A DNA stretch of 35,607 nt, taken from NCBI RefSeq assembly GCF_000003815.2, contig NC_049990.1, positions 17,941,221-17,976,827 on the forward strand, read 5' to 3'. Positions 9,401 through 16,820 of this stretch are shown piece after piece. This DNA is from Branchiostoma floridae (taxonomy: Eukaryota > Chordata > Leptocardii > Amphioxiformes > Branchiostomatidae). Below the pieces are notes generated by a model that made no database searches, had not been told where the DNA came from, and saw nothing but the letters and a program-made list of their open reading frames with translations. Numbering within the stretch: position 1 is the stretch's first letter; every line of letters starts with the position of its first letter. The translations under genes and the position numbers were made by a program.

Positions 9401-10360
9401 CCTTTACCAGACATTCCAGTCTTCCAGTGGGGACCAGAGGAGGTGGGTGGTTGGTTGGAGTCCCTGGCTCTCGGAGAGTACCGCGACAGCTTCATGAAGA
9501 ACGACATCCGCGGTGCCGAGCTGCTCGCCCTGGAGAGGAGGGACCTCAAGGTACGCAAAATATCGGAATATCTATATTGCGCAGCTGGTATAGCCACCCT
9601 TTAACATACATGTATAGTGCGCCAGCTTTACAGGCATGCCACAGTGGCACTACACAATGACAACACACCCAACCTTTTCACATTTATCTATTATAAGTGA
9701 AAGCGGCATCGTGTAGTGCAACCGGTAAGGTGTTTGACCAAGGCCCCAAGGTAACAGGTTCGAAACATGATGTGTCACCGATGTTGTGCCCTTAGGAAAG
9801 GTACTTTACAACACTTTCCTCACTTCACTCACAGGTGAAAATTAGTACCTAGCTTCGGTTAGGGCCTTCCCTCGGATAGGATGTTAAACAAAGGTCCCGT
9901 GTTTGAGGAGAGCCACACCTCGAGTACGTTAAAGGTCCTACCACAAGTATTGGAAAGAGTAGGGGTCATTCCCGGTTTGAGTGATTCAAAGCCTACAGTC
10001 CTATGTCCGCACCTGGGGCAATTACTGTCGTATTCATCAGGTCACCTGAGTGGTGCCAGATGGCAGCTCGCTCCAGACCCTTGCGATCTAGCCCTGCCTA
10101 TTTGTAAGCTCCTCATAATTCAGCCTCTGGCTGCGAAGAGAGAGTAGTCGGCCCACTCAATAACATGTTGTTTAAACTAGTGATCATAAGCATGCATATC
10201 AATTCATGGATTTTACAATCATGGACGTACTTGCAATGAGCCTTTGAGAACAAACTTGCAGATAAACTTTCTTTCTTGTTGTTTTCAGGACCTGGGCGTG
10301 AGAAAGGTGGGGCATGTGAAGAGAATCCTACAGGCTGTCAAAGACCTGCAGATCAGATAG
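219..10360 (+). CDS. DGKD/DGKH: Type II diacylglycerol kinase (delta/eta type), 3' half of spliced gene
   Basis: Spliced gene; exons 219-488, 888-1004, 1524-1655, 2224-2347, 3272-3497, 3884-3945, 4189-4234, 5240-5488, 6210-6343, (gap)-6703, 6997-7161, 7583-7729, 8439-8613, 9411-9550, 10289-10360. Apart from the gap, every junction is phase-consistent with GT..AG borders. About 695 residues are visible. The enzyme phosphorylates diacylglycerol to phosphatidic acid with ATP, at membranes. The catalytic region of this family is split: the DAGKc half, with PH and C1 domains, lies upstream of the window, and the accessory half (motif [17 protein letters not shown]) is here, followed by a C-terminal SAM domain. 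SAM-tailed type II kinases are delta and eta; kappa lacks SAM. A pre-duplication invertebrate ortholog fits best. Family identity is near certain; the choice between delta and eta is not meaningful from this window. Confidence 0.95.
489..887 (+). other. DGK intron; no further element seen
   Basis: Between the GTAGGA donor and the TATCCTGCAG acceptor I see only AT-rich sequence with short TACTAGTAC-type palindromes. Confidence 0.6.
888..1004 (+). CDS. DGKD/DGKH: DGK exon: [14 protein letters not shown] linker segment
   Basis: Acceptor TATCCTGCAG ends at 887. In phase 1 it reads [22 protein letters not shown] and onward through a Tyr/Gly-rich stretch. The donor is ambiguous. The strong-looking GTACCC at 952 gives phase 2, which would hit a stop in the next exon. 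GTTACA at 969 and GTCAGA at 1005 both give the required phase 1; I chose 1005, so the end could be 968. Confidence 0.6.
1070..1235 (+). repeat. tRNA-headed SINE, decayed copy
   Basis: The tRNA-like head has a B-box-like GGTTTGATTCC at 1108-1118. It is followed by the family body AGAAAGGCACTCTACATGAC and a TAATTGGGTACCTGACTTCAG segment that runs into a homopolymer of 15 G (1209-1223). Three related copies occur in the window (2905, 9700, 16515). Confidence 0.7.
1209..1223 (+). repeat. Poly(G) homopolymer, 15 bp
   Basis: Fifteen consecutive G at the end of the SINE copy. It could form a G-quadruplex or slip in sequencing. Confidence 0.9.
1524..1655 (+). CDS. DGKD/DGKH: DGK exon: linker ([15 protein letters not shown])
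   Basis: Acceptor CTCCTAACAG, donor GTGAGC; enters and leaves in phase 1. The only open frame reads [16 protein letters not shown] and continues through a Ser/Thr/Gln-rich segment. This remains linker sequence ahead of the accessory domain, with no recognisable motif. Confidence 0.7.
1796..2194. mobile_element. Old copy of CAGGGCTCGAAATAC-family hAT-like MITE
   Basis: The left end AAGGCTCAAAATAC and right end GTATTTCAAGCCCTG are degenerate forms of the perfect terminal repeats of the element at 28282-28622. The internal ACCTGCACAG and ATTTTACCTGCAC modules, and CCTGCATATGC near the right end, are shared. No clear target-site duplication remains, so it is an old insertion in the DGK intron. 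Confidence 0.7.
2224..2347 (+). CDS. DGKD/DGKH: DGK exon: [18 protein letters not shown] segment
   Basis: Acceptor CATGTTGCCCAG, donor GTAAGT; enters in phase 1 and leaves in phase 2. The residues [20 protein letters not shown] are a conserved block of the delta/eta group just before the accessory domain. The acceptor lies only 29 bp downstream of the 3' end of an old MITE (about 1796-2194). Confidence 0.85.
2905..3092 (+). repeat. tRNA-headed SINE copy
   Basis: The B box GGTTTGATTCC lies at 2971-2981 in a tRNA-like head. The body has CCTTTGGAAAGGCACTTTAC, then CCTCACTTCACCTAGGT and AAAATGGGTA. It is the same family as the copies at 1070, 9700 and 16515, and sits in the DGK intron ahead of the accessory-domain exon. 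Confidence 0.8.
3272..3497 (+). CDS. DGKD/DGKH: DGK exon: accessory domain start ([17 protein letters not shown])
   Basis: Acceptor TGCTACCCCAG, donor GTACTG; phase 2 in, phase 0 out. It encodes PYVLHREGF, then [41 protein letters not shown] and [13 protein letters not shown]. These are the signature blocks of the DAGK accessory domain, which packs with the upstream DAGKc lobe to form the active site. Confidence 0.97.
3513..3692. mobile_element. Mariner-like MITE (TACTGTAAATG family), decayed
   Basis: The left end TACTGTAAATGAGAAATG and right end TTGCGTTTTTATAGTA are imperfect inverted copies. The internal sequence resembles the copy at 15540-15754. TA at both termini fits a TA target-site duplication. 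It starts 15 bp past the donor of the preceding exon. Confidence 0.6.
3884..3945 (+). CDS. DGKD/DGKH: DGK exon: accessory domain ([20 protein letters not shown])
   Basis: Acceptor TTTTCTTGCAG, donor GTATAC; phase 0 in, phase 2 out. The residues match the beta-strand block [21 protein letters not shown] of the delta/eta/kappa accessory domain. Confidence 0.95.
4189..4234 (+). CDS. DGKD/DGKH: DGK exon: accessory domain ([15 protein letters not shown])
   Basis: A 46-bp exon with acceptor TTCCCACAG and donor GTAAGT; phase 2 in, phase 0 out. It encodes the Gly-rich [10 protein letters not shown] loop followed by KEDD, typical of the accessory domain. It is too short to appear as an open reading frame on its own. 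Confidence 0.93.
4360..4477. mobile_element. Palindromic MITE TAGCCTGGGTACC, copy 1
   Basis: Terminal inverted repeats TAGCCTGGGTACCAT and ATGGTACCCAGGCTA, with the palindrome extending inwards (GCAGTAACC against GTTACTACAG). Flanked by perfect 8-bp duplications ATGATTGT (4352-4359 and 4478-4485), which points to a hAT-type transposase. A second copy is at 23805-23926. Confidence 0.85.
4572..5048 (+). mobile_element. 5'-truncated non-LTR retrotransposon, 3' end
   Basis: Flanked by perfect 10-bp target-site duplications AAAATACTCC (4562-4571 and 5049-5058). It holds the C-terminal end of a reverse-transcriptase ORF (from about 4588 to the stop at 5038-5040; recognisable LYGSPAWTL and RRTRFAGHC motifs, then [11 protein letters not shown]). 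The 3' end is a short (TGA)n tail. Severe 5' truncation is typical of target-primed insertion. The clade is uncertain, RTE- or Jockey-like by the short tandem tail. It lies sense to the DGK gene. Confidence 0.85.
4588..5040 (+). pseudogene. Reverse-transcriptase C-terminus fragment
   Basis: About 150 codons open to a TGA at 5038-5040, lacking the endonuclease and catalytic FxDD region. The residues [17 protein letters not shown] represent the end of the thumb-like region common to non-LTR retrotransposon polyproteins. It has no promoter or initiation site of its own: a dead fragment inside an intron. Confidence 0.85.
5240..5488 (+). CDS. DGKD/DGKH: DGK exon: accessory domain end ([12 protein letters not shown])
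   Basis: Acceptor CTTTCATTGCAG, donor GTAGGT; phase 0 at both ends, 83 residues. It contains [46 protein letters not shown] and [14 protein letters not shown], the end of the DAGK accessory domain. A decayed copy of its last 60 bp plus donor lies 122 bp downstream (5560-5622). Confidence 0.97.
5560..5622 (+). pseudogene. Relic tandem copy of the 3' end of the preceding DGK exon
   Basis: These 63 bp match 5438-5497, including the GTAGGTTAC donor. Compared with the source it has an extra ATG codon and nonsynonymous changes (Ile to Ser, Asn to Thr, Arg to Leu). An AG at 5533-5534 could serve as acceptor, but the resulting 79-bp exon (5535-5613) is not a multiple of three and does not fit the phase-0 flanks. 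It is therefore probably a non-functional duplication relic. Confidence 0.8.
5640..6000. repeat. Diverged interspersed repeat with hairpin core GGTGTCTATCAGACACC
   Basis: The core at about 5708-5724 is a 7-bp stem with a 3-nt loop, preceded by TTACGTTTC and followed by TTCCTCAG. A similar TTTCGGTGATGTCTGTCACC core occurs near 8090. A related long-range pair lies at about 5880-6000 (GTTTCAGTGACTG against GACAGTCACC). I recognise it as a dispersed repeat type but cannot name it. The 88-codon reading frame at 5866-6132 is probably repeat-derived. Confidence 0.45.
6210..6343 (+). CDS. DGKD/DGKH: DGK exon: helical linker ([14 protein letters not shown])
   Basis: Acceptor TTTCCCCAG, donor GTGAGG; phase 0 in, phase 2 out. 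It begins [15 protein letters not shown], matching the delta/eta segment that directly follows the accessory domain, and ends in VDASVALIR. The phase-2 end does not fit the phase-0 exon at 6997, which requires the partly hidden exon at the gap. Confidence 0.93.
6573..6672. other. Assembly gap (100 N) hiding part of a DGK exon
   Basis: A run of exactly 100 N, probably a placeholder of arbitrary size. The left flank carries a short inverted repeat (AATTTAGCTCG about 6527-6537 against CGAGCTGTAAATT about 6550-6562), which may have hindered assembly. Confidence 0.95.
6673..6703 (+). CDS. DGKD/DGKH: DGK exon, 3' end only; remainder in assembly gap
   Basis: Immediately after the run of N, the sequence reads [10 protein letters not shown] in phase 0 and then a consensus donor GTGAGT at 6704. 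The exon before is phase 2 and the exon after is phase 0, so an intervening exon whose length leaves remainder 1 on division by three is required. Its acceptor and 5' part should be in 6573-6672. The reading is inferred from frame and donor, not homology alone. Confidence 0.7.
6838..6957. repeat. Degenerate 16-18 bp minisatellite
   Basis: Repeated units of the type TAGGGATGTCGGAACA (GATGTGTCGGGACATA, GATGTCGAAACATA, GGTGTCAGAATATT, GACGTCAGAACATA, GGTGTCAAATAAAG) run up to 40 bp before the acceptor of the exon at 6997. Confidence 0.7.
6997..7161 (+). CDS. DGKD/DGKH: DGK exon: helical linker ([13 protein letters not shown])
   Basis: Acceptor GATTTCTGTAG, donor GTACGT; 55 residues, phase 0 at both ends. 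It includes [28 protein letters not shown] and [15 protein letters not shown], a predicted amphipathic helical stretch corresponding to the helix-rich region between the accessory domain and the SAM tail of delta/eta. Confidence 0.9.
7583..7729 (+). CDS. DGKD/DGKH: DGK exon: Ala/Pro/Ser-rich low-complexity linker
   Basis: Acceptor CTTTCACTTCCAG, donor GTAAAT; 49 residues, phase 0 at both ends. Composition is dominated by Ala, Pro and Ser ([13 protein letters not shown]). No motif is recognised; it is a disordered linker before the basic segment and SAM domain. Support comes from phase continuity, splice borders and higher GC than the flanks. Confidence 0.8.
8050..8300. repeat. Diverged interspersed repeat sharing the TTTCGGTG hairpin core
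   Basis: TTTCGGTGATGTCTGTCACCTTCG at about 8088-8111 matches the core arrangement of the repeat at 5640-6000. The rest of the DGK intron 7730-8438 shows no other structure. Confidence 0.4.
8439..8613 (+). CDS. DGKD/DGKH: DGK exon: basic/charged linker ([14 protein letters not shown])
   Basis: Acceptor TTTCTCTGTTTAG, donor GTAAGA; phase 0 in, phase 1 out. It encodes [17 protein letters not shown] followed by an alternating Lys/Glu/Arg run and a Ser-rich end. Vertebrate eta has a comparable basic segment (FRIVPKFKKEK) just before SAM. A membrane or acidic-lipid contact is plausible but inferred. Confidence 0.85.
9088..9374. mobile_element. Palindromic foldback element flanked by 13-bp direct repeats
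   Basis: GTGATTGGAAACT occurs at 9075-9087 and 9375-9387, exactly 300 bp apart. Between them lie long imperfect inverted repeats: TGTATCCATACCCAAACGCTT near 9107-9127 against its complement near 9300-9320, and AAATGACCCAAAG near 9172 against CTTTGGGTCATTT near 9274. The right direct repeat lies 23 bp before the acceptor of the SAM exon. The superfamily is unclear. Confidence 0.7.
9411..9550 (+). CDS. DGKD/DGKH: DGK exon: SAM domain, N-terminal part
   Basis: Acceptor TCCTTTACCAG, donor GTACGC; phase 1 in, phase 0 out. It encodes [39 protein letters not shown] and RRDLK, a sterile-alpha-motif domain nearly superimposable on the DGK delta/eta SAM. In delta this domain forms Zn-sensitive polymers that control membrane localisation (family knowledge). 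Confidence 0.96.
9700..10145 (+). repeat. tRNA-headed SINE, long copy
   Basis: The tRNA-like head has B box GGTTCGAAACA (9757-9767). The body has CTTAGGAAAGGTACTTTACA and CCTCACTTCACTCACAGGTG. The long tail, including GGTCCCGTGTTTGAGGAGAG, is shared with the copy at 16515. It fills most of the last DGK intron. The exact 3' end is uncertain. Confidence 0.75.
10289..10360 (+). CDS. DGKD/DGKH: DGK terminal exon: SAM C-terminal helix and stop
   Basis: Acceptor TTGTTGTTTTCAG, phase 0. It reads [20 protein letters not shown] and three more residues, then TAG at 10358-10360. This is the last SAM helix ([14 protein letters not shown] in vertebrates). The protein ends about three residues after the helix, shorter than the tails I recall for vertebrate delta/eta. 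Confidence 0.96.
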   Translation, partial: DLGVRKVGHVKRILQAVKDLQIR

Positions 10361-11288
10361 TGGCTGACTCGCTGGCTACCAGCACTTGTACTGCAATATT
10401 ACTCCACATTCCACATCACGGTCTCATGCTGCTACAACCAGCAGCCTTCATCAACACGTCTCTGTCCAATCAGCAGGGACCCCTGTCACCTCGTGCCGGT
10501 ACTGCATGTATTTATGAACATTTCAAGGTTCTTGAAGTGACCCGTCCAGACTGAGGCATTGTGTAACAGTGGGTGGTGTTGATTTGTCATAAATTGGCAT
10601 ATACACATACATCGGTCACATTTCAATGGATGAGTGTCATTCTTTGGATTGAAGTTACCGAGACTTTGGCATTTCAGGAGTAAAGTTGATGACATATCAG
10701 ATCCTGCTTAGCAATGCTGCCTTATATTTACCACTCCAGTGAAATGTGACTGATAGGAATGGAGTGTCAGTGACTTTGAGAAAACACCCAATGTTCTTTT
10801 CATTTCTAGTATGGTCATCATCGAAAACGATGGACAACCAAGCAAGATGATGTAAGAATAATTCTCCGGACTTGATGAGCAATATTTGGTACGTCAGTCA
10901 AGTCGTTATAATAAATACATGATGTAAGTGTACCCTTTTTTTGAGCTTGTTCCATTGTAAAGGTGGCCAGCTGATCTGGTGCTTGTTACAAAGAAGTATT
11001 TATCGTTTTTCCACCAAAATGGTAAATGTTGTGTTTGCACTACACGAAATGTGTTCTTCAAGCAAACATGAAGCATGCGTAAAACATGCTTTCGTGAAAA
11101 AAAACACAACCTTTTAATAATGGACTTTGTGCAGTGTTGGACGGTTCCTCTGTTGTGCCTGGTCCCAATGCCTCTGCTGATGTGAAGATGCGAATGTGGA
11201 AAGTGTACATTTTGTATTCTGTGTAAGTTTACTTTGCTATCATATTGTATCATAATGTTGTCACTCATGGACCTGGCTATTTATTAAC
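10361..11288 (+). other. DGK 3' UTR and downstream flank
   Basis: Non-coding sequence after the stop codon. Reading frames here are short with no family resemblance. The candidate poly(A) signal at 10910 divides likely UTR from flank. Confidence 0.6.
10910..10915 (+). terminator. Candidate poly(A) signal AATAAA of the DGK gene
   Basis: The first AATAAA hexamer after the stop codon, 550 bp downstream, followed by GT- and T-rich sequence around 10920-10950. This is a plausible cleavage site. A second hexamer at 16380-16385 (GAAATAAAGCTG) could serve a much longer 3' UTR; the sequence alone cannot decide. Confidence 0.45.
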
Positions 11289-11860
11289 TAAAAACAAAAT
11301 ACCTAGGATAACAAGGCTTGTTATTCACAACCATGACCTCAACTCCCATTACTCTAATGAAAGCTCATCTGTGTTTGGTGGAATCCATAGTAATACAATT
11401 TGTTATGACACAAAAGCAACTCGGATAAAGCTGAACTAGAATTGGATCCTGGTTGTGAATCAGGGCTCTAGCCAGCGTCCGTTTTTCCGTCAATTGACAG
11501 AAATTTGCTGTGTGTGACGGAAAAATGTTAAAACCAATTCGTCAACTTTGACGGACAAAAATCTGATAAAAGCTCCGTGGTGGAAGCTACAGGCTGCTTG
11601 GGGATGCCGTCCACGGCCGTAGAAGCCACACACTGTTTGTTTTGCTATTATTATGATTGTTGACAATGTGTGTCGGTGCCCTTTCGCATACGATAATCTC
11701 ATTAAAACCCGTTTTTCAAGGTCTCAGTTCAGTCTCTCTAACTCCTGGAATAGTGTTTTTGCGACAATGGGAATTGGCTGACGGAAAAAAATATCGAGCT
11801 GGCTAGATCTAGAGCCCTGTTGTGAATAATGAAACTTGTTGTCCATGGATTATCCTACCT
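11289..11860. mobile_element. Older palindromic element interrupted by a hAT MITE
   Basis: CCTAGGATAACAAGGCTTG with TTATTCACAACC (about 11302-11332) is repeated inverted on the right as GGTTGTGAAT, then AATGAAACTTG and TTGTCCATGG. The right arm is split by the insertion at 11461-11819. Boundaries are approximate. Confidence 0.5.
11461..11819. mobile_element. hAT-type MITE with perfect 8-bp target-site duplication
   Basis: It starts CAGGGCTCTAGCCAGC and ends GCTGGCTAGATCTAGAGCCCTG-type; the right arm carries an extra 6 bp (ATCTAG) relative to the left. Flanking duplications TTGTGAAT at 11453-11460 and 11820-11827 are identical. At 359 bp with no ORF of note, it is non-autonomous. CAGGG termini plus an 8-bp duplication are the hAT signature. 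Confidence 0.9.
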
Positions 11861-14385
11861 GATGAAATAAGTCATGGATGTGTTTTACATGGACGTAGTT
11901 TTATGGATAAGGTTTATGGACTGTTTATAAAGGTTAGACATCCAGGTAAACAATATTCAACTACAGTTCAATCTCTGCAGCTGGATAAAAACGTAGATTT
12001 ACTGCTGGATATTAGAGTGACATCCGTCACTCTTCTTGAGCGTCACTATATAGAATCATTCACATTCCTGTTGTAGAGATTGAATTGTATTTGGATAAGG
12101 TTTAGACTGGTAACGTTAAAAGAAGAGGCCTGTTTCTGTCATGTTGTCAGTTGAACAAGTGCCACCACTCAAGTTGGCCTAGAAGCTGTTGCAATATTCA
12201 AGTTTGGCAGCCTTTGACAAAGTGTTATAGGGATTGGATTTGTCTGTAGCAATGTAGGTGTACATTTTGTATGGTTTAGAAACAACATGTCATTGTTCAA
12301 TGTATCGATTGTACAGATTCTATTGAGGCACCAATAGATTTCAATCATTTTCCACCATGATAGGAAACTTTTGATAGAGACAGTTAAATTTTGATGCCTT
12401 GTACATTTAACAGTGTCACTAGTTAATGTGTAATGTGCTGTGGGTATATATGTACAAATGTAAAGTATTGTGACATGCATTGAAGTATGGACATTTTGAT
12501 GTTTGATGTCGAATGGCACAAAATTCCTATTTGTGCCTCATGTTATTTCACTAGTCGTTAAAGACTACCTAAATGGCTTATCACCAAGTACTGTATACAG
12601 AATTTTGAAGTCTTCTTTTTTTACAATTTTGTAGGTAACATCATAATATAATGTGTTGTGGGATGGAGAGGGGAAAGAAAGCAAGATAAGTCAACTTTTG
12701 GTGTTTTGTACTTTTGTATCAGAATGCTGATGATTTTGACGATCAGAATGCAGCAAAGAGCAACAAAAGTGACAGCTACATGAATTCTGATACCAATTAA
12801 CAAATTGTTAGGAAAATCATCCAGGAAAAATGTTAAGTTATGCCAGAATGTTTCGAATGCTCTGAAAAAAAACTGTTAATTCTTGTTACCAGGTCCTGGG
12901 TTGATTTTAACTGTCAGTTTAAAGAAATCCAGGGACCTTGCCGTGCCCCAAAATAGCTCAGTAGCTGCATGGTGACTCTCACGTGGCCAGGTAGGGGTCA
13001 CACTCAAAAGTGCAGAAAACAGCCTGTGAACTACCTGAGTGTAGCGGACCATTTTTTTCCAAAATGAACCATTGGCTCTGTTGGAGTGAATTTTCTGTAA
13101 ACAGAAATGTATGTAGCATGTCAACGTTAACTCTCATAATTCCAATAGGTACAATATGACCACCACCGTAAAATATGGAAATTTAAAGAGATCTGCAAAT
13201 ATGAATGCATTACAAGTTATCCCTAAGGTTTACATGCCAATACATGTACATGTATTCCAGACATCATTTAGAAGGCCTCAATGAGTAACACGTTAACTTT
13301 TTGATATGGTTATCTTAGAGTACCTGGTGAAATTATGAGAGTTGAGATTATATTTGTTATCTGGTGGAATCACAAGTCTCTACAATAGTAAGAGTTTGTA
13401 TGCTAGGTTTAAATGCCCAGTAAGATGCAATATCATCTCTTTTCAGGGCAATGCTTTGAGACCCTTGTGGGGGAAATAGTACATTATTGCATATAGTTGG
13501 ACTATTCTTAAGGTTTGAAACAGCATCTTTCTCTTCGGGGAACTTTTTACTAGACTATATTAAGTATTCTTTTATTCAATATTCAATAGAGATGTTACTA
13601 AATGCATGAAAAAGTGCCCAGAATTTTGTAGCTAGGCTAACATAAATTATGTTGTTTATGATGAAGGATTTTGTTTACTTTTATTTATGAGCAGGAGAAA
13701 GCATCGATATGCTTAGTATACGAAATGTCAACAGTAGTTAGAATGTGTTCATGTTTGTACTCTATGTATGGGAAGGTGCAAAGAAGATACTGCCAGAATT
13801 TTGTATCTAGACTAAGTACTGCGAGAGATCATTATATATTGTTTGTAATGTTTTTGTTACCATTCGAAAGTCTCTGCTTCATTTTACAGATTATATTTTG
13901 CATATTTTCGATATAGACGTGTTTTCTTACTTTTCTTTATTCTAATGAATCCTCGTTTCCATTATTTTTGTGTCAAAAATATTTCTGACACATTGTAACG
14001 CTAGTTCGCTAATTATTCGTGGGGTATAACCGTATATCTGTTGTTTTTAAAAACATAGTAGTTTGGGATGTCAAGTTGACAAACATTTTCCCAAACTTTG
14101 AAAGCACCATCCACCAATCAGTCTTGGTCCGATATGGAAGGTCAATAGTCCGTAAATTATATGTAAATGATTATCCTCCCCCCAGCCAACATATACCATA
14201 CAAATTTAGTGCCAAAAGGCCACCTCGGCAGAAAGAGGGTTATGTGTAGTCGGGATGGAAGTGGTTAGAGGCCATCTGGGTACAATTGTAACTATATTGT
14301 AAACTTAGCTTTTCACAAAGTAAAAATCTCCATGGACCAATGTAAAGTAAGGTCAACACTTGTGAAGTTCTCATCCTGTGCCTGT
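11861..14385. other. Intergenic DNA, no gene recognised
   Basis: AT-rich, with only short reading frames. One loose local duplication is visible: CCAGAATTTTGTAGCTAGGCTAA near 13618 and CCAGAATTTTGTATCTAGACTAA near 13793, about 175 bp apart. Otherwise unremarkable. Confidence 0.5.
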
Positions 14386-14838
14386 TAGGGGTGGGTACTG
14401 GTACAGAAAATTCAGGTTAAGGTCCAGAGAATAAGGTATGGACCTGAATCTGAACCAGATTGTCTGTGGAAACTTGTGAATTGGCGATACTCAAAACAAT
14501 AGTCCATTTTGCTACAAAGGAATCTATTTGGTAAAGTATCTGACTCCCACTGTGAGATGAGTGGCATTAAAATCCTACCTTCATATGAACAGGCTAACTG
14601 CCTCTGTTGGACTGTAGACACTTGGTAGAAATGTCTATAAACTCTACTGTACCTCACTTGTGATATATTATACACAGGTAAGCCCAAAAACGTGTGGACA
14701 CCTGCTGATATAGTGTGTTCATTTTCTGATCGGTCCAATATCTGGTCCACTGATTTTTTTAGGTCTGTTTTTTTTTGGCCAGTCCAACAAGGGAAAAAAA
14801 CGGTGTTATACTAGTACAATGTACCTGTCCCCACCCCA
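14386..14838. mobile_element. hAT-like MITE with TAGGGGTGGGTAC ends
   Basis: The left end TAGGGGTGGGTACTGGTAC and right end GTACCTGTCCCCACCCCA are imperfect terminal inverted repeats. GGTCCAGAG and GGTCCAATATCTGGTCC-type motifs recur inside. The flanks GTGCCTGT and GTGCCGTG agree in five of eight positions, so the duplication is not certain. Non-coding. Confidence 0.6.
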
Positions 14839-15539
14839 GTGCCGTGCAACTGATGTCAGTGCAAGTATAATCATTTAATTTGCAATTGACTTCTTCCCAT
14901 CAAAGATGAGTGCTCAATAGTCTTGAGCTATGTGTTATTTACGTATATACTGGGCCCCACTGGCTGTATCAGCCACTAACAACAACTTTATGTAAAGTTT
15001 GTAAACAAACATGTTAATTCGAAGTAAGACGTTTTACTGTAACAGTCTATATTTTTGTACTTTTGAGATTATTTATTTCTATTTCTTAAGTGATGTTAGA
15101 CATTTTAAGCTGGTCATCCAGGATTACTTTAAGGTGCTTAAGTCTGAAGAAGTACATGTATTGTAGGTTCTATAAGATAATAACTCGATGTTTTAAACGT
15201 CTGGCTAAATACTCTGATGCCAAGAAATCCTGTAAGCAAAGGTCTGATTGGTGGACTAGCGAATACCGACCCCTCTGATTGGCCGTGTTGACTTATACAG
15301 TGTCTTAGAATTCAGGTGAGATTTCATGCTTGATTTAGGTACAGGGTTCTTCTGTTCTTTTTCAGAAACACTTGAGGAAAAGGAGCCTTGTGGTAATTAT
15401 GATGTTCATGCTGCTTAATTAATCACATTTCTCTACAGTTCAGCCTTTGGGTCCAAGTACTACCATCTATTCCCAATTTGCTATAACCACAACTTTTAAA
15501 ATATCTGACTATACAAGACGTCTGTATTACTGGAATGTG

Positions 15540-15754
15540 TATTGTAGATGCAGGAATTTTCGAGGTGGTTTATGTTGACGGTTTTCACGTTGCCAATTCA
15601 CCGCAAATTTAAGACCACCACAAACATTTTTCCATGGCAGTAAGACTGACTACAGTGCATGGTGCTACAGTAACTGTGAACTTAAAAACACCATGAGCAG
15701 TCCTTTTCCCTCTACCGCAAACTTAAATACTCGCAAATAGATGCATTTACAGTA
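15540..15754. mobile_element. Mariner-like MITE (TACTGTAAATGCA family)
   Basis: The left end TATTGTAGATGCAGG and right end TGCATTTACAGTA are inverted copies with TA at both termini. The internal GGTGGTTT and AAGACCACCAC segments also pair. Related to 3513-3692 and probably to a partial copy starting at 34610. Confidence 0.65.
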
Positions 15755-16379
15755 CACATTTTTACAAAAGTAAGGCAATTTTTCTACACCAGTTGCATTT
15801 GTGTAACCCTTGGTTTTATAATTGGAATATGATGGAAGATATAAAAGTAAATGTCATGATTTGTTAGACAACCAAACACACAAAAAATTTTTAAAAATGA
15901 TCTTTTTTATGAATTTGGTCATGTAGTGTTCGCATTACGGTGCAGCCTCTAGTTTGTATGTTTGGTTGTTTCTTCTAGTGAAAAAAAAGTCCCTTCCATT
16001 GTGTAATGGATTGTTTTTATAAGTTTCAATACAAAGCTAACATTACAATATTGTCTCACAGCATATGGGAGTAGATGGTAGTTTGTACACAAATGCTGAA
16101 AGCTAAGATTAAGACGTTTCTACTTGCATGTTCAGTCTTGACTGTCGTTCACTGAAGACAATTACGTAACGTAGTAGGTTAGCCTTTCAAGATTTTGTAG
16201 GAAAAGGAACTTTGTATGGACTTTGTACAATGTGACTGTTTGTAGTAACTTTGTACATCATTTCATATTTGTATCAACTGTCAGGTTGTGAGGTTGTTTG
16301 ATATGTTACTGTAAAAGGTTTGTGAAGAAAAAAGGGAAGGGAAAATGACAAAGGAGACGTTTCTCTGGCACAAATATGA

Positions 16380-16385
16380 AATAAA
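16380..16385 (+). terminator. Distal AATAAA hexamer
   Basis: It lies in GAAATAAAGCTG, followed by a short (GA)n run, 6 kb after the DGK stop. It could be an alternative distal poly(A) signal or chance; nothing else supports transcription here. Confidence 0.2.
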
Positions 16386-16514
16386 GCTGTATTCCGGGAC
16401 TCAGAGAGAGAGAGAGACTCGTAAAATATCTGCCTACTTTTTTTACTTAGTAAAGGTTGCATCAGACTGTGATGCCTGCAAATGATTGATTGATTGAAGG
16501 TTGCCATTTGTGGT

Positions 16515-16820
16515 GTTGGCATGGCATAATGGAATAGTGTTTTGCCCAGATCCTAGAGGTCCTGAGTTCCCCTTGCCCTGTTGACATTGTGCCCTTTGGA
16601 AAGGCACTTTGCAAAATCTACATGGCATTTTTCACTTCACTCAGGGGAAAATATGTACTTATTATATTAAAGTGCGGCTAGGGATGTCCCTCAGTTGGTA
16701 GTTAATGAAGGTCCCATGTTTGAGGAGAGCTAGACCAAGAGCATGTAAAAGCACCCACTGGGGTCTGCTGCGTCTGCACCACTCAAGAAGAGTAGAGTCC
16801 TTCCTAGTGTGAGTGGATCA
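16515..16820 (+). repeat. tRNA-headed SINE, full-length-looking copy
   Basis: The head (GTGTTGGCATGGCATAATGG, B-box-like GTCCTGAGTTCC) is followed by the shared body CCTTTGGAAAGGCACTTTGC, TTTTTCACTTCACTCAGGGG and the tail GGTCCCATGTTTGAGGAGAG, matching the copy at 9700. Both long copies end near GTGTGAGTGGATCAAA or its equivalent. Confidence 0.75.

Noticed and set aside
9757-9767. tRNA gene suggested by B-box GGTTCGAAACA
   Set aside because: No cloverleaf can be drawn and the same head recurs with a shared non-tRNA body, so it is a SINE.
12530-14300. Several 60-80 codon ORFs in the intergenic AT-rich region
   Set aside because: Lengths expected by chance, no domains, no start context or splice continuity.
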